59,352 bases of DNA from Thermoanaerobaculum sp. (GCA_025060245.1 JANXCP010000002.1:1-59352), one strand, 5' to 3'. Positions 1-9,331 are shown, counted from the first letter of the stretch. The notes: generated by a model not told the origin, from the letters alone. Numbers and translations are program-made.

Positions 1-1367
1 CGGGCCGCTTCCACATTAGGGGACTGGAACCCCACGTCGTAAATGTGAAACCCCAGGTGCATGAACTTTCGCTCCAGGTGGAAAAAGGGTGGGGTGCTAT
101 CCAGGGGCAGGGCGGGAGCCAGCTTCACCACACCGGTGAGCATGAGGGGGGCCACCTCCCCGGCTGCACGCGCCACGGCCAAGATCATGCCGGTGAAGAT
201 GCCTGGCTTGGCATAGGGCAGCACCACATGGCGTAGGGTTTCCCAACGCGTTGCCCCCAGGGCTTGGGCGCCCTCCCGTACCTCGGTGGGGGCGGCCACC
301 ACCACCACCGGCAGCGTGAGGAGGGCCAAGGTGGCCGAAGCCCAGAGGATGCCGCCGGTGCCAAAGGTGGGGGTGGGGAGGGCGTGAGAGAAGAACAGAC
401 GGTCCACCGCCCCGCCCACGGTGTAAACGAAAAAGGCCAAGCCGAAGGCGCCGAAGACAATGGAGGGCACGCCGGCGAGGGTGGAGACGGCCAATCGCAC
501 CGCCCGGGTGAGGCGGTTGTCCCGGGCATACTCGCGCAGGTACACCGCCGTGAGCACCCCCAAGGGCACCACGCCAATGGTCATGAGCAACACCAGCAGC
601 GCCGTGCCAAAAAGGGCGGGAAAAATGCCCCCCTCGGTGTTGGATTCCCGCGGCTCAGCGGTAAGAAACTCCACCCAACGCTGGGCAAAAAGCTTGAGGC
701 GAGCAGGCAGGTGCAGCTGGTTCAACGGCCAGGCGTGGACCACTTGGGCACAGGGGAGGTCACGCTGCTCGCCGGTGACCGTTTTCATGACCAGCCAGCA
801 CTGCTCCTGTTCCCCCTGCAGCACCGCAAGCCGCAACAAATCCTCCTCGCGAGGTTCCAGGGTCTTGGCCAAGCGCTTGCTCAGCCGCTCCGCCTCACGT
901 CGCACCGCCGCCATCCGGGCCAGCTCTTCCCGCATCGCGGTAGCAAAGCGGGGGTCTTCGGCAGCCAGCTGTTCCTGTGGGCGGCGCAGGTGAACCGGGA
1001 AGCCGTAGAAGTTGCCGTACTCCCAACGCTCCACAAGCCACGCGTTGGGGGGCTCCTCAACCCGCAGCACCTCCTCCTGGGGAACAACGCGGAAATCGCT
1101 CCCCCACACATCCCGATTCCCCACCTTGAAGCGCAGGCGGACAGCCCTCTCCGGCCCGACCCGCTCCTCATCCCATTTTTCGCCCAAAATTTGCGTTCCA
1201 TCCCGCAACGTGATGAGCTGCAGCTTTTTCGGCCAAAAGCCCCAGCCGGCGCCCCAAAGCACCAGGACCCCAAGGCCAGCCATGAGTCCCATGGAAACCA
1301 GCAAGGCCGCCGCGGTGAGAAACCGCTTTGGAAGCTCCTCCCCCACCAAAACGCGCGATCCTCTCAT
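1..1367 (-). CDS. pstA: Phosphate ABC transporter permease PstA, long form (3' end cut by window edge)
   Basis: Inner-membrane permease of the high-affinity phosphate importer, pairing with PstC. The frame stays open from an ATG at 1367 to the window edge, about 455 codons, so the C-terminus is missing. After a first membrane segment (about residues 12-32) comes a roughly 180-residue periplasmic insert. The permease core follows, with ALLVLLMTIGVVPLGVLTAVYL, LAGVPSIVFGAFGLAFF and the EAA-loop-like EGAQALGATRWETLRHVVLP. Large N-terminal inserts are known in some PstA proteins. The start overlaps the pstC stop as ATGA, implying translational coupling. pstB is not in the window and probably lies beyond the left edge. 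The family call is firm; the role of the insert is unknown. Confidence 0.93.
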   Translation of the reverse strand, partial: MRGSRVLVGEELPKRFLTAAALLVSMGLMAGLGVLVLWGAGWGFWPKKLQLITLRDGTQILGEKWDEERVGPERAVRLRFKVGNRDVWGSDFRVVPQEEVLRVEEPPNAWLVERWEYGNFYGFPVHLRRPQEQLAAEDPRFATAMREELARMAAVRREAERLSKRLAKTLEPREEDLLRLAVLQGEQEQCWLVMKTVTGEQRDLPCAQVVHAWPLNQLHLPARLKLFAQRWVEFLTAEPRESNTEGGIFPALFGTALLVLLMTIGVVPLGVLTAVYLREYARDNRLTRAVRLAVSTLAGVPSIVFGAFGLAFFVYTVGGAVDRLFFSHALPTPTFGTGGILWASATLALLTLPVVVVAAPTEVREGAQALGATRWETLRHVVLPYAKPGIFTGMILAVARAAGEVAPLMLTGVVKLAPALPLDSTPPFFHLERKFMHLGFHIYDVGFQSPNVEAA

Positions 1368-3460
1368 GGGCTGACTCCAAATCGGGCGCGCAAGGAACGG
1401 GAGATATGATGACCCACCAAGTTGGTGGTAAGGGTAAAGGCAAAGAGCAGGAGGGCCACCAACAGCAGCACCCGGTACAAGGTTTCGCCGTAAGCTGCCT
1501 CAGGCAGCTCCACGGCGATACAGGCGGCCATGGTTCGCATGCCGGAAAAGGGGGAGAGGGAGAGCACTGGGGCATTCCCCGAGGCCATGAGGACGATCAT
1601 GGTTTCCCCCACCGCCCGTCCAAATCCCAAAAGCAACGCCCCCACCAATCCCGGCGTGGCCGCGGGCACCACCACCGTCCACGCCGCCCTGGCCCGCGAG
1701 GCTCCCAGGCTGAGTGCCGCATTGGTCAGGCTTTCCGGAACGTTGCTCAGCGCCTCTTCGGCCAGGGTGAAGATCACCGGCAAAACGGCAAACCCCAGGG
1801 CAAAACCGGTCACCAGGGCGTTCCGCTGGTCATACGCCACTCCCCAGGCACGATGGAGCAGTTCCAAAAGCCCCTGAGGGAACAGCTGACGCTCCAGCCA
1901 GGGGCCCACCAGGGCCGTCAGCACCAGGGCCAAGGCCACCAGAGCCAGGGTGAGCGGCAGTTCCCAACGCCGTTGCAGGCGCAACTGCCAGGGTCGGGGC
2001 TGCAGCTCGCAGAACCAACCCGTCCCCACTAGCACCAGCGGCAGCACCACCAACGCCAACAGCACCGTCCCCAGGTGCTGCGCGACCCAGGGGGCCAACA
2101 CCAGGGCCGCCACGAACCCCACCACCACCGACGGGACCCCCGCCAAAAGCTCCACCACCGGCTTGACCCATCGCCGGAAGCCCGCCGGGGCGAACTGACT
2201 GGTGTACAGGGCCGCCAACAGTCCCAATGGCGCGGAAAAAAGCATGGCATAGAACGCGCCCTTGATGGAGCCAAACAGCAGCGGCACCAGGGAAAACTTA
2301 CCCTCAAAGGCGTTGCTCCCGCCAGTAGACTGCCAGGTCCAACTGCTGTCGCGGTAGCCCTCGTAGCGGACCTTGCCGAAGAGGGTCCTCAAGGTGATCT
2401 CGGGATGACCCAAATCCACCGCCACATGGTGCACAAATCCCGAAGGCGAGACCGCTTGCAGCCGCTCTCCGCGCGGGGCAAAGGCCAGAGCCAGCCGCAC
2501 CTCAGGGGCGATGGACCGTTCGGCCAAGACCTTTCGGCTGGTGAGGTAAGCCACTTGCAGCAGGCCAGGACGTAATACGGCAAAAGCCTTATTGCGCGGT
2601 GAAGGCGCCAGAGCCAGGACCGGGCCAGGACCGGAAAAGCTGGCAAAGCGCTCCACCAAATAGGTGCCCCCCTCCTGGTAAAAGCCAAAGGCGGCCACCT
2701 GACCTGAAGCGTCCCCCACGAGGCAGGTCACATCTCCCAGAAGCAGCGTCAACGCCGTGGCCTCCGCCGAAAGTGGTGCCCGCGCCAAGAGCTCCTGCGT
2801 TTCGGCGTGGTACACCGCCAACTCTCGGCGCAAGGACAACCAAACGCGATCCCCGGCATCAGCCACCACCGCCACCCTGGCCTCCCCCACCCCCAAGGGA
2901 AAGGGGTGCAGGGTGCCTTGGCGCAGCTGCCAGAGGAAGGTGCTCCCGCCCTTGGTACCCACCACCAGGGGCTCCGCTCCACCGCCCACGGCCAGAAGCC
3001 GCACGGCCTCTTCGGAGGCCGCCCCCAGCCTGCTCACTTTAAGGTGCAGACGGCGCTCCTGCCCCACGAAGGTAGGCCGCAGGGTGAGCCGGTAGAGTTG
3101 CAGCCCCTGGCCGTCCACCACTGCCAGGAGCCGGCCCCACCGATCGGCAACCGCCGCCCGAAGTGGTGGGCGGGCCTCAGGCAGCTGAACCTCGTCCCCC
3201 TGGGGCAACACCCGCACCGTGCCGTTGCCACCCACGACCCACAAGCTGTTGGGCAGTTCGGCGGGGAACTGCAGCAAACCCCCGCCCCCATCCACCTGCA
3301 CGGGGGAGCCCAAACGCGCCGGACGCAGGAGCGGGATGACCTCCAGCAAGAGGTAGGCGAAGAGCAGGAACGTAAAACCCAACACTAGGAAGGCAGCGGT
3401 GCGGATGACCCCCGCCGCCCATAGCTCACGCCGCCGCGCCCGCTGCCGTGCCGCCTCCAC
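1364..3460 (-). CDS. pstC: Phosphate ABC transporter permease PstC with large periplasmic domain
   Basis: Second permease subunit of the Pst phosphate importer. About 698 residues, more than twice the classic PstC. One N-terminal membrane segment is followed by some 330 residues rich in short beta-strand-like repeats (for example NSLWVVGGNGTVRVL and EPLVVGTKGGSTFLWQL), which look like WD40/beta-propeller blades. The C-terminal permease domain has LAGVPSVVVGFVAALVLAPW and the EAA-like LSLGASRARAAWTVVVPAATP. A TTG at 3466 is possible, but GTG at 3460 has GAGG seven bases upstream and is preferred. The gene lies 9 bases after pstS and overlaps pstA by 4 bases. Long PstC forms occur in other diderms; the ligand of the extra domain is unknown. 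Confidence 0.93.
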   Translation of the reverse strand: MEAARQRARRRELWAAGVIRTAAFLVLGFTFLLFAYLLLEVIPLLRPARLGSPVQVDGGGGLLQFPAELPNSLWVVGGNGTVRVLPQGDEVQLPEARPPLRAAVADRWGRLLAVVDGQGLQLYRLTLRPTFVGQERRLHLKVSRLGAASEEAVRLLAVGGGAEPLVVGTKGGSTFLWQLRQGTLHPFPLGVGEARVAVVADAGDRVWLSLRRELAVYHAETQELLARAPLSAEATALTLLLGDVTCLVGDASGQVAAFGFYQEGGTYLVERFASFSGPGPVLALAPSPRNKAFAVLRPGLLQVAYLTSRKVLAERSIAPEVRLALAFAPRGERLQAVSPSGFVHHVAVDLGHPEITLRTLFGKVRYEGYRDSSWTWQSTGGSNAFEGKFSLVPLLFGSIKGAFYAMLFSAPLGLLAALYTSQFAPAGFRRWVKPVVELLAGVPSVVVGFVAALVLAPWVAQHLGTVLLALVVLPLVLVGTGWFCELQPRPWQLRLQRRWELPLTLALVALALVLTALVGPWLERQLFPQGLLELLHRAWGVAYDQRNALVTGFALGFAVLPVIFTLAEEALSNVPESLTNAALSLGASRARAAWTVVVPAATPGLVGALLLGFGRAVGETMIVLMASGNAPVLSLSPFSGMRTMAACIAVELPEAAYGETLYRVLLLVALLLFAFTLTTNLVGHHISRSLRARFGVSP

Positions 3461-3469
3461 GCGCAAACC

Positions 3470-4438
3470 TCAGCGGGCGAGCTTGGCGCGCTCCGCCTGG
3501 ACCATGGCTCCGGTCAACGGGAGGTAGCCGTCCTTGATGACGATTTCTTGACCCTGTCGGGAAAGGACGAAGTGGAGGAACTCCTCCACCAGGGGATCTA
3601 CCGGTTTGCGGGGATCTTGCACCACGTAAATGTACAGGGGGCGCGAAAGCGGGTAGGCTTTGCTGAGCGCGTCCTCGTAGTTGGGCGTATAGGCCTTGTC
3701 CCCGGCTTTCTTCGCCAAGGCCAGGGCCTTCACCCCCGTGGTGACGTAGCCAATACCGGAGTAGCCAATCCCGTATCGGTCCTCGCTGATCCCTTGCACC
3801 ACCGAAGCGGAACCGGGCTGCTCCTTCACCGTGTCCTTGAAATCTCCCCCACCCAGGGCGTGGTCCTTAAAGTAACCGTAGGTGCCCGAGGCGGCGTTGC
3901 GGCCGTACAGGGAGATCGGCTTGGTCGCCCACTCACCCCCCAGACCCAGCTGCCCCCAGGTGGTCAAATCCCGCGGAAAGCCCAGGCGACGGGTCTTGGA
4001 GAAGATCGCATCCAATTCGGGCAGGCTCAACGATCGCAGCGGGTTGTCCTTATGGACATAGACCGCGAGGACGTCCAGGGCGGTCACGATGGCCGTAGGC
4101 TCAAAGCCGTACTTGGCCACAATGGCGTCCACCTCTGAATCCTTCATCTCGCGGGACATGGGGCCCAGCTGCGCCGTGCCGGCGATGAGCGCGGCCGGCG
4201 CGGTGGAAGAACCTTTGCCCTCCACCTGGATGCGCACGGCGGGGTGGTGCTTACGAAAAGCCTCGGCCCAAAGGGTCATAAGGTTGTTCATCGTATCCGA
4301 CCCTATGGCGTTGAGATTGCCGGACACGTTGCGTTTCTTGGTGTACGGGGCAATAGCCGGATCCACCGTGACCGGCTGCGCACCTGCCAGCCCCACACCT
4401 AAAGCGGCCACCAGCGCTACCGTGCTCCATCGGTTCAT
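3470..4438 (-). CDS. pstS: Periplasmic phosphate-binding protein PstS
   Basis: Extracytoplasmic receptor that hands phosphate to PstC/PstA. 322 residues with a Sec signal peptide (hydrophobic segment, likely cleavage after GLAGA around residue 20). The phosphate-binding signature is visible as NAIGSDTMNNL near residue 45, EGKGSSTAPAALIAG near 75 and SGTYGYF in the second lobe. ATG at 4438 has GGAGG four bases upstream. It is first in pstS-pstC-pstA and follows a PHO-box-like repeat, so expression is probably induced by phosphate starvation. Length and motifs are normal for the family. Confidence 0.96.
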   Translation of the reverse strand: MNRWSTVALVAALGVGLAGAQPVTVDPAIAPYTKKRNVSGNLNAIGSDTMNNLMTLWAEAFRKHHPAVRIQVEGKGSSTAPAALIAGTAQLGPMSREMKDSEVDAIVAKYGFEPTAIVTALDVLAVYVHKDNPLRSLSLPELDAIFSKTRRLGFPRDLTTWGQLGLGGEWATKPISLYGRNAASGTYGYFKDHALGGGDFKDTVKEQPGSASVVQGISEDRYGIGYSGIGYVTTGVKALALAKKAGDKAYTPNYEDALSKAYPLSRPLYIYVVQDPRKPVDPLVEEFLHFVLSRQGQEIVIKDGYLPLTGAMVQAERAKLAR

Positions 4439-4494
4439 GTTTCCTCCCCCAGGCGCGGCCTCACCGTGCCCCCGCCCCCATTTTCTTCAGACAT

Positions 4495-4512
4495 GTGAAG
4501 ATTCAGTGAAGA
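4495..4512. promoter_or_regulatory. PHO-box-like direct repeat between pstS and divergent phosphatase gene
   Basis: Read on the minus strand: TCTTCAC, spacer TGAA, TCTTCAC, a perfect 7-base direct repeat with a 4-base spacer (period 11). This is the architecture of PhoB/PhoP PHO boxes. A weak -10 (GAAAAT, 4480-4485, minus strand) lies 9 bases downstream toward pstS, the usual PhoB spacing. Toward the plus-strand gene the gap to its -10 is 21 bases. The repeat is seen directly; binding by a PhoB-type regulator is inferred. Confidence 0.7.
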
Positions 4513-4533
4513 GGCCACCTGGGCCAAGCTTGG

Positions 4534-4539
4534 TACACT
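4534..4539 (+). promoter_or_regulatory. Extended -10 (TGG-TACACT) for leaderless phosphatase gene
   Basis: TACACT preceded by TGG (extended -10) ends six bases before the ATG at 4546. There is no purine-rich Shine-Dalgarno between them, so the transcript would start at or next to the start codon. It is one of eight similar arrangements in the window. Confidence 0.6.
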
Positions 4540-4545
4540 GACCCC

Positions 4546-6330
4546 ATGATCCCGCTCCTCGTCCTCCTGGTCACCCTCCTGGCCTGCAGCCCCCGCCCAC
4601 CCCAACCCGTCATCCCCCAAGTCCAACCTCGGCGGGTGGTACTGCTCTCCCTTGACGGGCTGGCGGCCCTGCGCCATGAACACATGTTGGCCTCCCAAGG
4701 CTACGCCGAGCGGGAGGGGCTCGCGAGCTTCGCCCGAGAGGGCTTTTCGGTGCGCCGGGCCATTCCCCCCAACCCCACCCTCACCGCCGTCGGTCACGCC
4801 ACCATTGCCACCGGTCGTCTTCCCCAGGAGCACGGGATCGTGGCCAACCGCTTCCGGCCTGTGGGCGGTGGCCTGGGAGCCACCGTTTCGGGTTTTGACG
4901 CCCCCTGGGAGGCCAAGCCCCTTTGGGCCGCGGCCCGTGCCCAAGGGAAAAAGGTGGGTGTGGTGACCTTTCCCGGCTGCGACGGGACGGACCCCCAGCG
5001 CCAGGCCGATTTTTTCATGGTGTACGTCAACCAGCCGGCGGCTCCGGCACGTACCGTGGTCCTGGAACACCACGCGCCCGAGGAGTCTCTCGCCACCCCA
5101 GCCCTCAAGGTCCTCTTTCACACCGGTCGCAAACCCCGGGAAGTTGCCTTTGCCTGGCGGCCCAGCGCGGCAAACCCCGACGCCGTGGAGTTCCAGCTGG
5201 AAGACGGCAGCTGGAAGGTGGTCTCTGTGGGCCGGTGGTTTCCCCTCACCGTGCGCCAACCCCACCCCGACGGCGGCACCCAGACCCTGGGAGCCTGGTG
5301 CTTGCTTAAAAGCCTAAAGCGCGAACCCTTCCGCGCCCTCCTCTACCAGGGGGCGTTCTACGGCGTGGAGGCGCAGCCCCGCAGCTTCCGTGAACTGGTG
5401 GAGCGGGAAGCTGGGTTCTGGCCAGGACCGCCCGATGACCGCGCCTTGGCAGCGGGCCTGCAGGGCAAGGAGGGGCTCACCCTGGAAGAGTACGGGCAGC
5501 AACTGGAGCGATTTTCGCAGTTTTTTACCGCGGTTACGGTGGCCGCCCTGCGCTCTTTGGAGTTTGACCTCCTCTTGGCCTACCAACCAGTGGTGGACGA
5601 AGCCCAACACGCCTTGCTCTTCGCCGACCCACGCCAGCCGGGGTACAGCGAAGGTTTGGCGGCAACCAGCGAGAAGTTCCTCGCCTGGACCTACCAGGTG
5701 GCAGACCGGGCCGTGGCCAACTTGACCCGCCAGTTGGACCTGACCAAAGATGCCCTCCTGGTGGTCTCGGACCACGGCATTCACCCGGTCTGGGTGCAAG
5801 CCAACCTGCATGCCCTCCTGGAGCGGGAGGGACTGTGCCGCACCGCCCGCCTTGAGGGCAGGGTTGTGCTGGCGCCTGATTGCCGGCTGTGGGCGGTGCA
5901 GGGTGGGGGCGTCGCTCACCTGTACCTGAACCTCACCGCATCTGATCCCACCGGTCTTACGGGCCAGGTGAGCCGCGAACGGCTGCTCCTCCGTGCCACC
6001 GAAGCCCTTTCCCGCCTGGAAGCCGACGGACAACCGGCCATCGAGGCGGTAGCCCCCCGCGAACAGGCCGCTCCCTGGGGCCTGGCTCACCCCGCCAGCG
6101 GCGATCTGGTGGTCTTCCCCACACCAGGGGTCGCCCTCGGCGGCCAACTGGAGAGCCCCCTGTGGGTACCGCCACCCTACCAAGGGATGCACGGGTACCT
6201 CAATCACCACCGCAGTATGGCCGGGGTCTTCCTCGCCCGCGGGGCCGGGGTGCCGCGGAAGCATCTGGAACAGGCCAGCCTCACCCAAGTGGCACCCTTG
6301 GTGGCGCAGCTTCTGGGCTTGACCTGGTAA
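4546..6330 (+). CDS. Lipoprotein alkaline phosphatase-superfamily phosphodiesterase (type I PDE/NPP-like)
   Basis: 594 residues. The N-terminus is a lipoprotein signal with a lipobox ending LLAC (Cys about residue 14), so it is probably anchored in the outer membrane or facing the periplasm. The alkaline-phosphatase superfamily fold of nucleotide pyrophosphatases/phosphodiesterases is visible: metal Asp in VVLLSLDG, nucleophile region NPTLTAVGHATIATG, HGIVANRF, DEAQH mid-protein and the metal-binding VVSDHGIHPV. It probably hydrolyses phosphate mono- or diesters to release phosphate. The substrate cannot be told from sequence. It diverges from pstSCA across a PHO-box-like repeat, which supports a phosphate-scavenging role. 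It starts at the first ATG after the -10. Confidence 0.85.
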   Translation: MIPLLVLLVTLLACSPRPPQPVIPQVQPRRVVLLSLDGLAALRHEHMLASQGYAEREGLASFAREGFSVRRAIPPNPTLTAVGHATIATGRLPQEHGIVANRFRPVGGGLGATVSGFDAPWEAKPLWAAARAQGKKVGVVTFPGCDGTDPQRQADFFMVYVNQPAAPARTVVLEHHAPEESLATPALKVLFHTGRKPREVAFAWRPSAANPDAVEFQLEDGSWKVVSVGRWFPLTVRQPHPDGGTQTLGAWCLLKSLKREPFRALLYQGAFYGVEAQPRSFRELVEREAGFWPGPPDDRALAAGLQGKEGLTLEEYGQQLERFSQFFTAVTVAALRSLEFDLLLAYQPVVDEAQHALLFADPRQPGYSEGLAATSEKFLAWTYQVADRAVANLTRQLDLTKDALLVVSDHGIHPVWVQANLHALLEREGLCRTARLEGRVVLAPDCRLWAVQGGGVAHLYLNLTASDPTGLTGQVSRERLLLRATEALSRLEADGQPAIEAVAPREQAAPWGLAHPASGDLVVFPTPGVALGGQLESPLWVPPPYQGMHGYLNHHRSMAGVFLARGAGVPRKHLEQASLTQVAPLVAQLLGLTW

Positions 6331-6383
6331 AGGTGCTGTTCCGCTGCTTGCCCCCTTCCCCGTCGCACCACACGAGCTCAGGC

Positions 6384-6411
6384 AAAAAAAACGGGGCCCC
6401 GCAGGGCCCCG
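6384..6411 (-). terminator. Rho-independent terminator of the TonB receptor gene
   Basis: On the minus strand an 8-base G+C stem (GGGGCCC / GGGCCCC core plus one closing C-G pair, four-base loop) is followed directly by eight T residues. It lies 21 bases past the TonB receptor stop. On the plus strand there is no T tract, so it should act in the minus direction only. Confidence 0.9.
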
Positions 6412-6432
6412 GATCCTCCTGAACGAGGCGCC

Positions 6433-9291
6433 TTACAGCCGGAACTTCAAGCCCACTTGGTACTGCCGCGGGGCACCGGAAATGTTGGCCCGGCCAAAGT
6501 CGGGGTTGTAGCTGGCCACGTTGCGGGTACGGTCAAACAGCACCATTTGCGTGATGGAGGTGCGGAAGTTGGAGGCGTCAAACAGGTTGAACACCTCCCC
6601 GATGACCTCCAGCTCCATGCCGGCACCAAACCGGAAGATCTTGGACAGGCGCAGGTCCACGTTGCGGAAGTAGGGTTGACGGAAGGAGTTACGCCCGTAG
6701 CGCTTGCCGTTCCAGTAGGCCCGATCGCCCGTGTAGGTGTCGTTGTTGAGATCCCGCCCATCGGTGGGGGTAAAGGGAAACCCGGAGCGAACGGTGGCAA
6801 TGGTGGACAGCTGGATATCAAAGGGCAACAACACCACCGCCGACAGGACAAACTTGTGGGTCAAGTCGTAATCCCCTGGGCCCCAGTTGTCCATGATGTT
6901 CATGTGGTCGTCGCCGGCGCCGTAGGTGCCAATGGACACGGTGCGCTCGTTGGAGTTGTTATCCCGCCACTTGGAGTAGGTGTAGGAGGCGTCAAACATC
7001 CACCGATCCGCCCAGCGCTTACGCGCCTTGAGCACGATGGCCCAGTACCGCGCCTCGGCATCGTCGGTGAACTGCCCGATGCGGCCAAAGTCCCGGTAGT
7101 TCTTGAGGGTGGAGCTGTAGTAGCGGGTGCCGAACTCGGTATAACCCACAGGAACCAAGTTCAAATCCCGCAGGCGCTCCAGGTGGGTGGTGTAGGACCA
7201 AATGAACTCACCACCAAGGGCGTAGTTGCCGCCCAGCTCCTGCTCCACACCCAAAGAAAAGCGCTTGGTCTGGGGGTTTTCGTACCCTGGGGCAAAGACA
7301 AACAGATCCGGGGTGGTGATAGGCAGGGCACCCAAGCTGGGGTAGCGATTGGGGAAGGTGGGGCAAGGTTGAGAGGGGGTGCAGTTCAGGGTCACCCGCA
7401 CCACTCGGATCCCGTTGGTGAGCATGGCGTTTGCCGTCAGGAGGGTGGGGGTGATGTCGTAGAAGTAGCCGAAACCACCCCGCACCACCGTCTTCCCCTC
7501 GCCAAAGGGATCCCACGCAAAGCCAATTCGCGGCGCCCAGTTGTCCTTGTCATCGGGAATCTTACCCGTGGCGGGAAACTTGCTGTTGACCTCCTGAGGC
7601 TTGGGGTTGTCCTGGAAGTCGTAGCGCAAGCCGGCAGTCATGGTCAGGTTCGGCGTGGGCTTCCACTCATCCTGCAGGTAGCCGGCGTAGTAATCGGTGT
7701 CAAACACCACGCGGCCCCCATAGTTGGAGAAGGCTTGGATGTACTGGCTGGGTCGGTTGCTGAAGAAGTCCGACCAGGAACGGTAGAAGTACCGGCCTGC
7801 TTGGTAGCGGTAGAACAGGTCGTCGTAGCTGACCCATTCCACGTTGAAGCCCGCCTTGATCCCGTGCTTGTCCAGGTAATAGCTGAAATTGTTCGCGACC
7901 TGTTTGCGCTCCTCAATCAGGTTGTTGGGCAAGAAGTTGTTCTGCCCAAAGAAGGCGTCGGAGGAGATGGCCACCTCAGGGATGGAGGTGTTGTTCGCCA
8001 ACCGCGGACGCTCCTCGTTGGCGTACTGCAAGATCAACTCGTTGAACATGTTGCTTCCCAGAACGGCGTTGATGTTCAGCACCGAGGAGTGGAACTCGTT
8101 TTTCTCCAGGCCGTTGTTGGAAACGCCGGTGACGATGGAATCCGAGGTGGCGTTCTCCCCTTCGTAGTTGGTGTAGTTGTGGCGGAGCGTAGCCAGCACA
8201 TTTGCCGACAGCTGCCAGTCCAACTTGCCCAGGAGCACGTCCACATCGTTGGTTTGAATGATGGTGCGGTTGGTTTCCTGAGCGAGCTTGAGCCCGGTCC
8301 TGCTCTCAAAGTCGGCCTCTCGCCCCGCAGGGAAGTTACGGAACTGAATGAACAAAGGCATGTCCCGCCGCTGCCCGTCGTAAGAAAGGAAGTAATGCAG
8401 CCGGTCCTTGATCACTGGACCGCCCACCGCCAGACCGTACTGGTGCTGCTCAAAGGCGCGCTTGGGAGCCTGACTGCCTGCCGGCGGCTTCTTCGCCGTT
8501 TCTACCATGGATTCATCGCGGAAGTAGTACCAGGAGTCCAGCTTGAACTGGTTGGTGCCGGACTTGGTGATGGCGTTGATGATGCCCCCTGAGGCGTTGC
8601 CAAACTGCACGTTGTACGAGGACGGGATGACCTGAAACTCCTTGATGGCACCCTGGGAAAAAGTGAAGGCAGGACGGGTGCCGCCGCGTTCCTCACCGAA
8701 GAAGCTGGAGTGGGAGTTGGCCCCGTCAATGTTGAAGTTGTTTTGGATCCCACGCATCCCACCAATGTGCGCACGGCCGTTCTCGTCCACCACCGATTGC
8801 GGGGTGAGGGCGATGAAATCCAAAAAGTCCCGTCCGTTGAGGGGCAGGTTGGCAATTTGGATTTCCCCGACGGCGTTGGCCACATCTGGCCGGGTGGTCT
8901 CCACCAACGGTGCCGCCGCGGTTACCGTTACCTCTTCCGCCAGCGTGCCCACGCTCAAAGAAAACTCAATCCTCACCGAAGCCCCTAGGGAGACCCTGAT
9001 CCCTTGCTTGCTCTCCGGGCGAAAACCGGAAAGCTCAGCGCGGATTTCGTAAGTGCCCACCGGCAAAAATTCAAAGCGGAACGCACCCTGGGCATTGGTG
9101 ACGGCGCGCCGCACCAGGCCGGTTTCGCTGTTCTTGATCTCCACCGTGGCTCCGGGGAGCACCCCTCCCTCGGCGTCCTTCACCGTCCCCAGGACCTCGC
9201 CCGTGGAAACGTTGGACTGAGCCCACAGGGAAGGCGCCACAAGAGCTAGGGCGAAAGCCAAAACCATGGGAAAGCGGAACGTTCCTCTCAT
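6433..9291 (-). CDS. TonB-dependent receptor, Oar-like, with N-terminal carboxypeptidase-regulatory domain
   Basis: Outer-membrane beta-barrel transporter of about 952 residues. ATG at 9291 has AAGGAGG five bases upstream and gives a clean signal peptide ending SLWAQ. An in-frame start 36 bases earlier is less likely. The order is: carboxypeptidase-D-regulatory-like Ig fold (TGEVLGTVKDAEGGVLPGA, then NAQGAFRFEFLPVGTYEI), plug domain (LPLNGRDFLDFIALTPQSV, a near-signature for Oar-like receptors) and a long barrel with many aromatic strands, ending QVGLKFRL. The substrate is unknown; in Acidobacteriota such receptors are abundant and often taken to import carbohydrates or peptides. It follows a glycosyltransferase gene by about 40 bases and ends at a strong terminator. 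Confidence 0.92.
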   Translation of the reverse strand: MRGTFRFPMVLAFALALVAPSLWAQSNVSTGEVLGTVKDAEGGVLPGATVEIKNSETGLVRRAVTNAQGAFRFEFLPVGTYEIRAELSGFRPESKQGIRVSLGASVRIEFSLSVGTLAEEVTVTAAAPLVETTRPDVANAVGEIQIANLPLNGRDFLDFIALTPQSVVDENGRAHIGGMRGIQNNFNIDGANSHSSFFGEERGGTRPAFTFSQGAIKEFQVIPSSYNVQFGNASGGIINAITKSGTNQFKLDSWYYFRDESMVETAKKPPAGSQAPKRAFEQHQYGLAVGGPVIKDRLHYFLSYDGQRRDMPLFIQFRNFPAGREADFESRTGLKLAQETNRTIIQTNDVDVLLGKLDWQLSANVLATLRHNYTNYEGENATSDSIVTGVSNNGLEKNEFHSSVLNINAVLGSNMFNELILQYANEERPRLANNTSIPEVAISSDAFFGQNNFLPNNLIEERKQVANNFSYYLDKHGIKAGFNVEWVSYDDLFYRYQAGRYFYRSWSDFFSNRPSQYIQAFSNYGGRVVFDTDYYAGYLQDEWKPTPNLTMTAGLRYDFQDNPKPQEVNSKFPATGKIPDDKDNWAPRIGFAWDPFGEGKTVVRGGFGYFYDITPTLLTANAMLTNGIRVVRVTLNCTPSQPCPTFPNRYPSLGALPITTPDLFVFAPGYENPQTKRFSLGVEQELGGNYALGGEFIWSYTTHLERLRDLNLVPVGYTEFGTRYYSSTLKNYRDFGRIGQFTDDAEARYWAIVLKARKRWADRWMFDASYTYSKWRDNNSNERTVSIGTYGAGDDHMNIMDNWGPGDYDLTHKFVLSAVVLLPFDIQLSTIATVRSGFPFTPTDGRDLNNDTYTGDRAYWNGKRYGRNSFRQPYFRNVDLRLSKIFRFGAGMELEVIGEVFNLFDASNFRTSITQMVLFDRTRNVASYNPDFGRANISGAPRQYQVGLKFRL

Positions 9292-9331
9292 ACCCTCCTC
9301 CTTGGGTTGGGACCGACCCCCATCCACGGTG

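Noticed and set aside
264-1409. Long plus-strand open frame over pstA
   Set aside because: The minus strand encodes clear PstA permease sequence to the window edge; the plus frame is Arg/Gly/Pro-rich with no family features, a high-G+C antisense shadow.
6457-8592. 711-codon plus-strand frame antisense to the TonB receptor
   Set aside because: The sense protein has recognisable carboxypeptidase-regulatory, plug and barrel sequence; the antisense frame is Val/Gly/His-rich low-complexity text without motifs.
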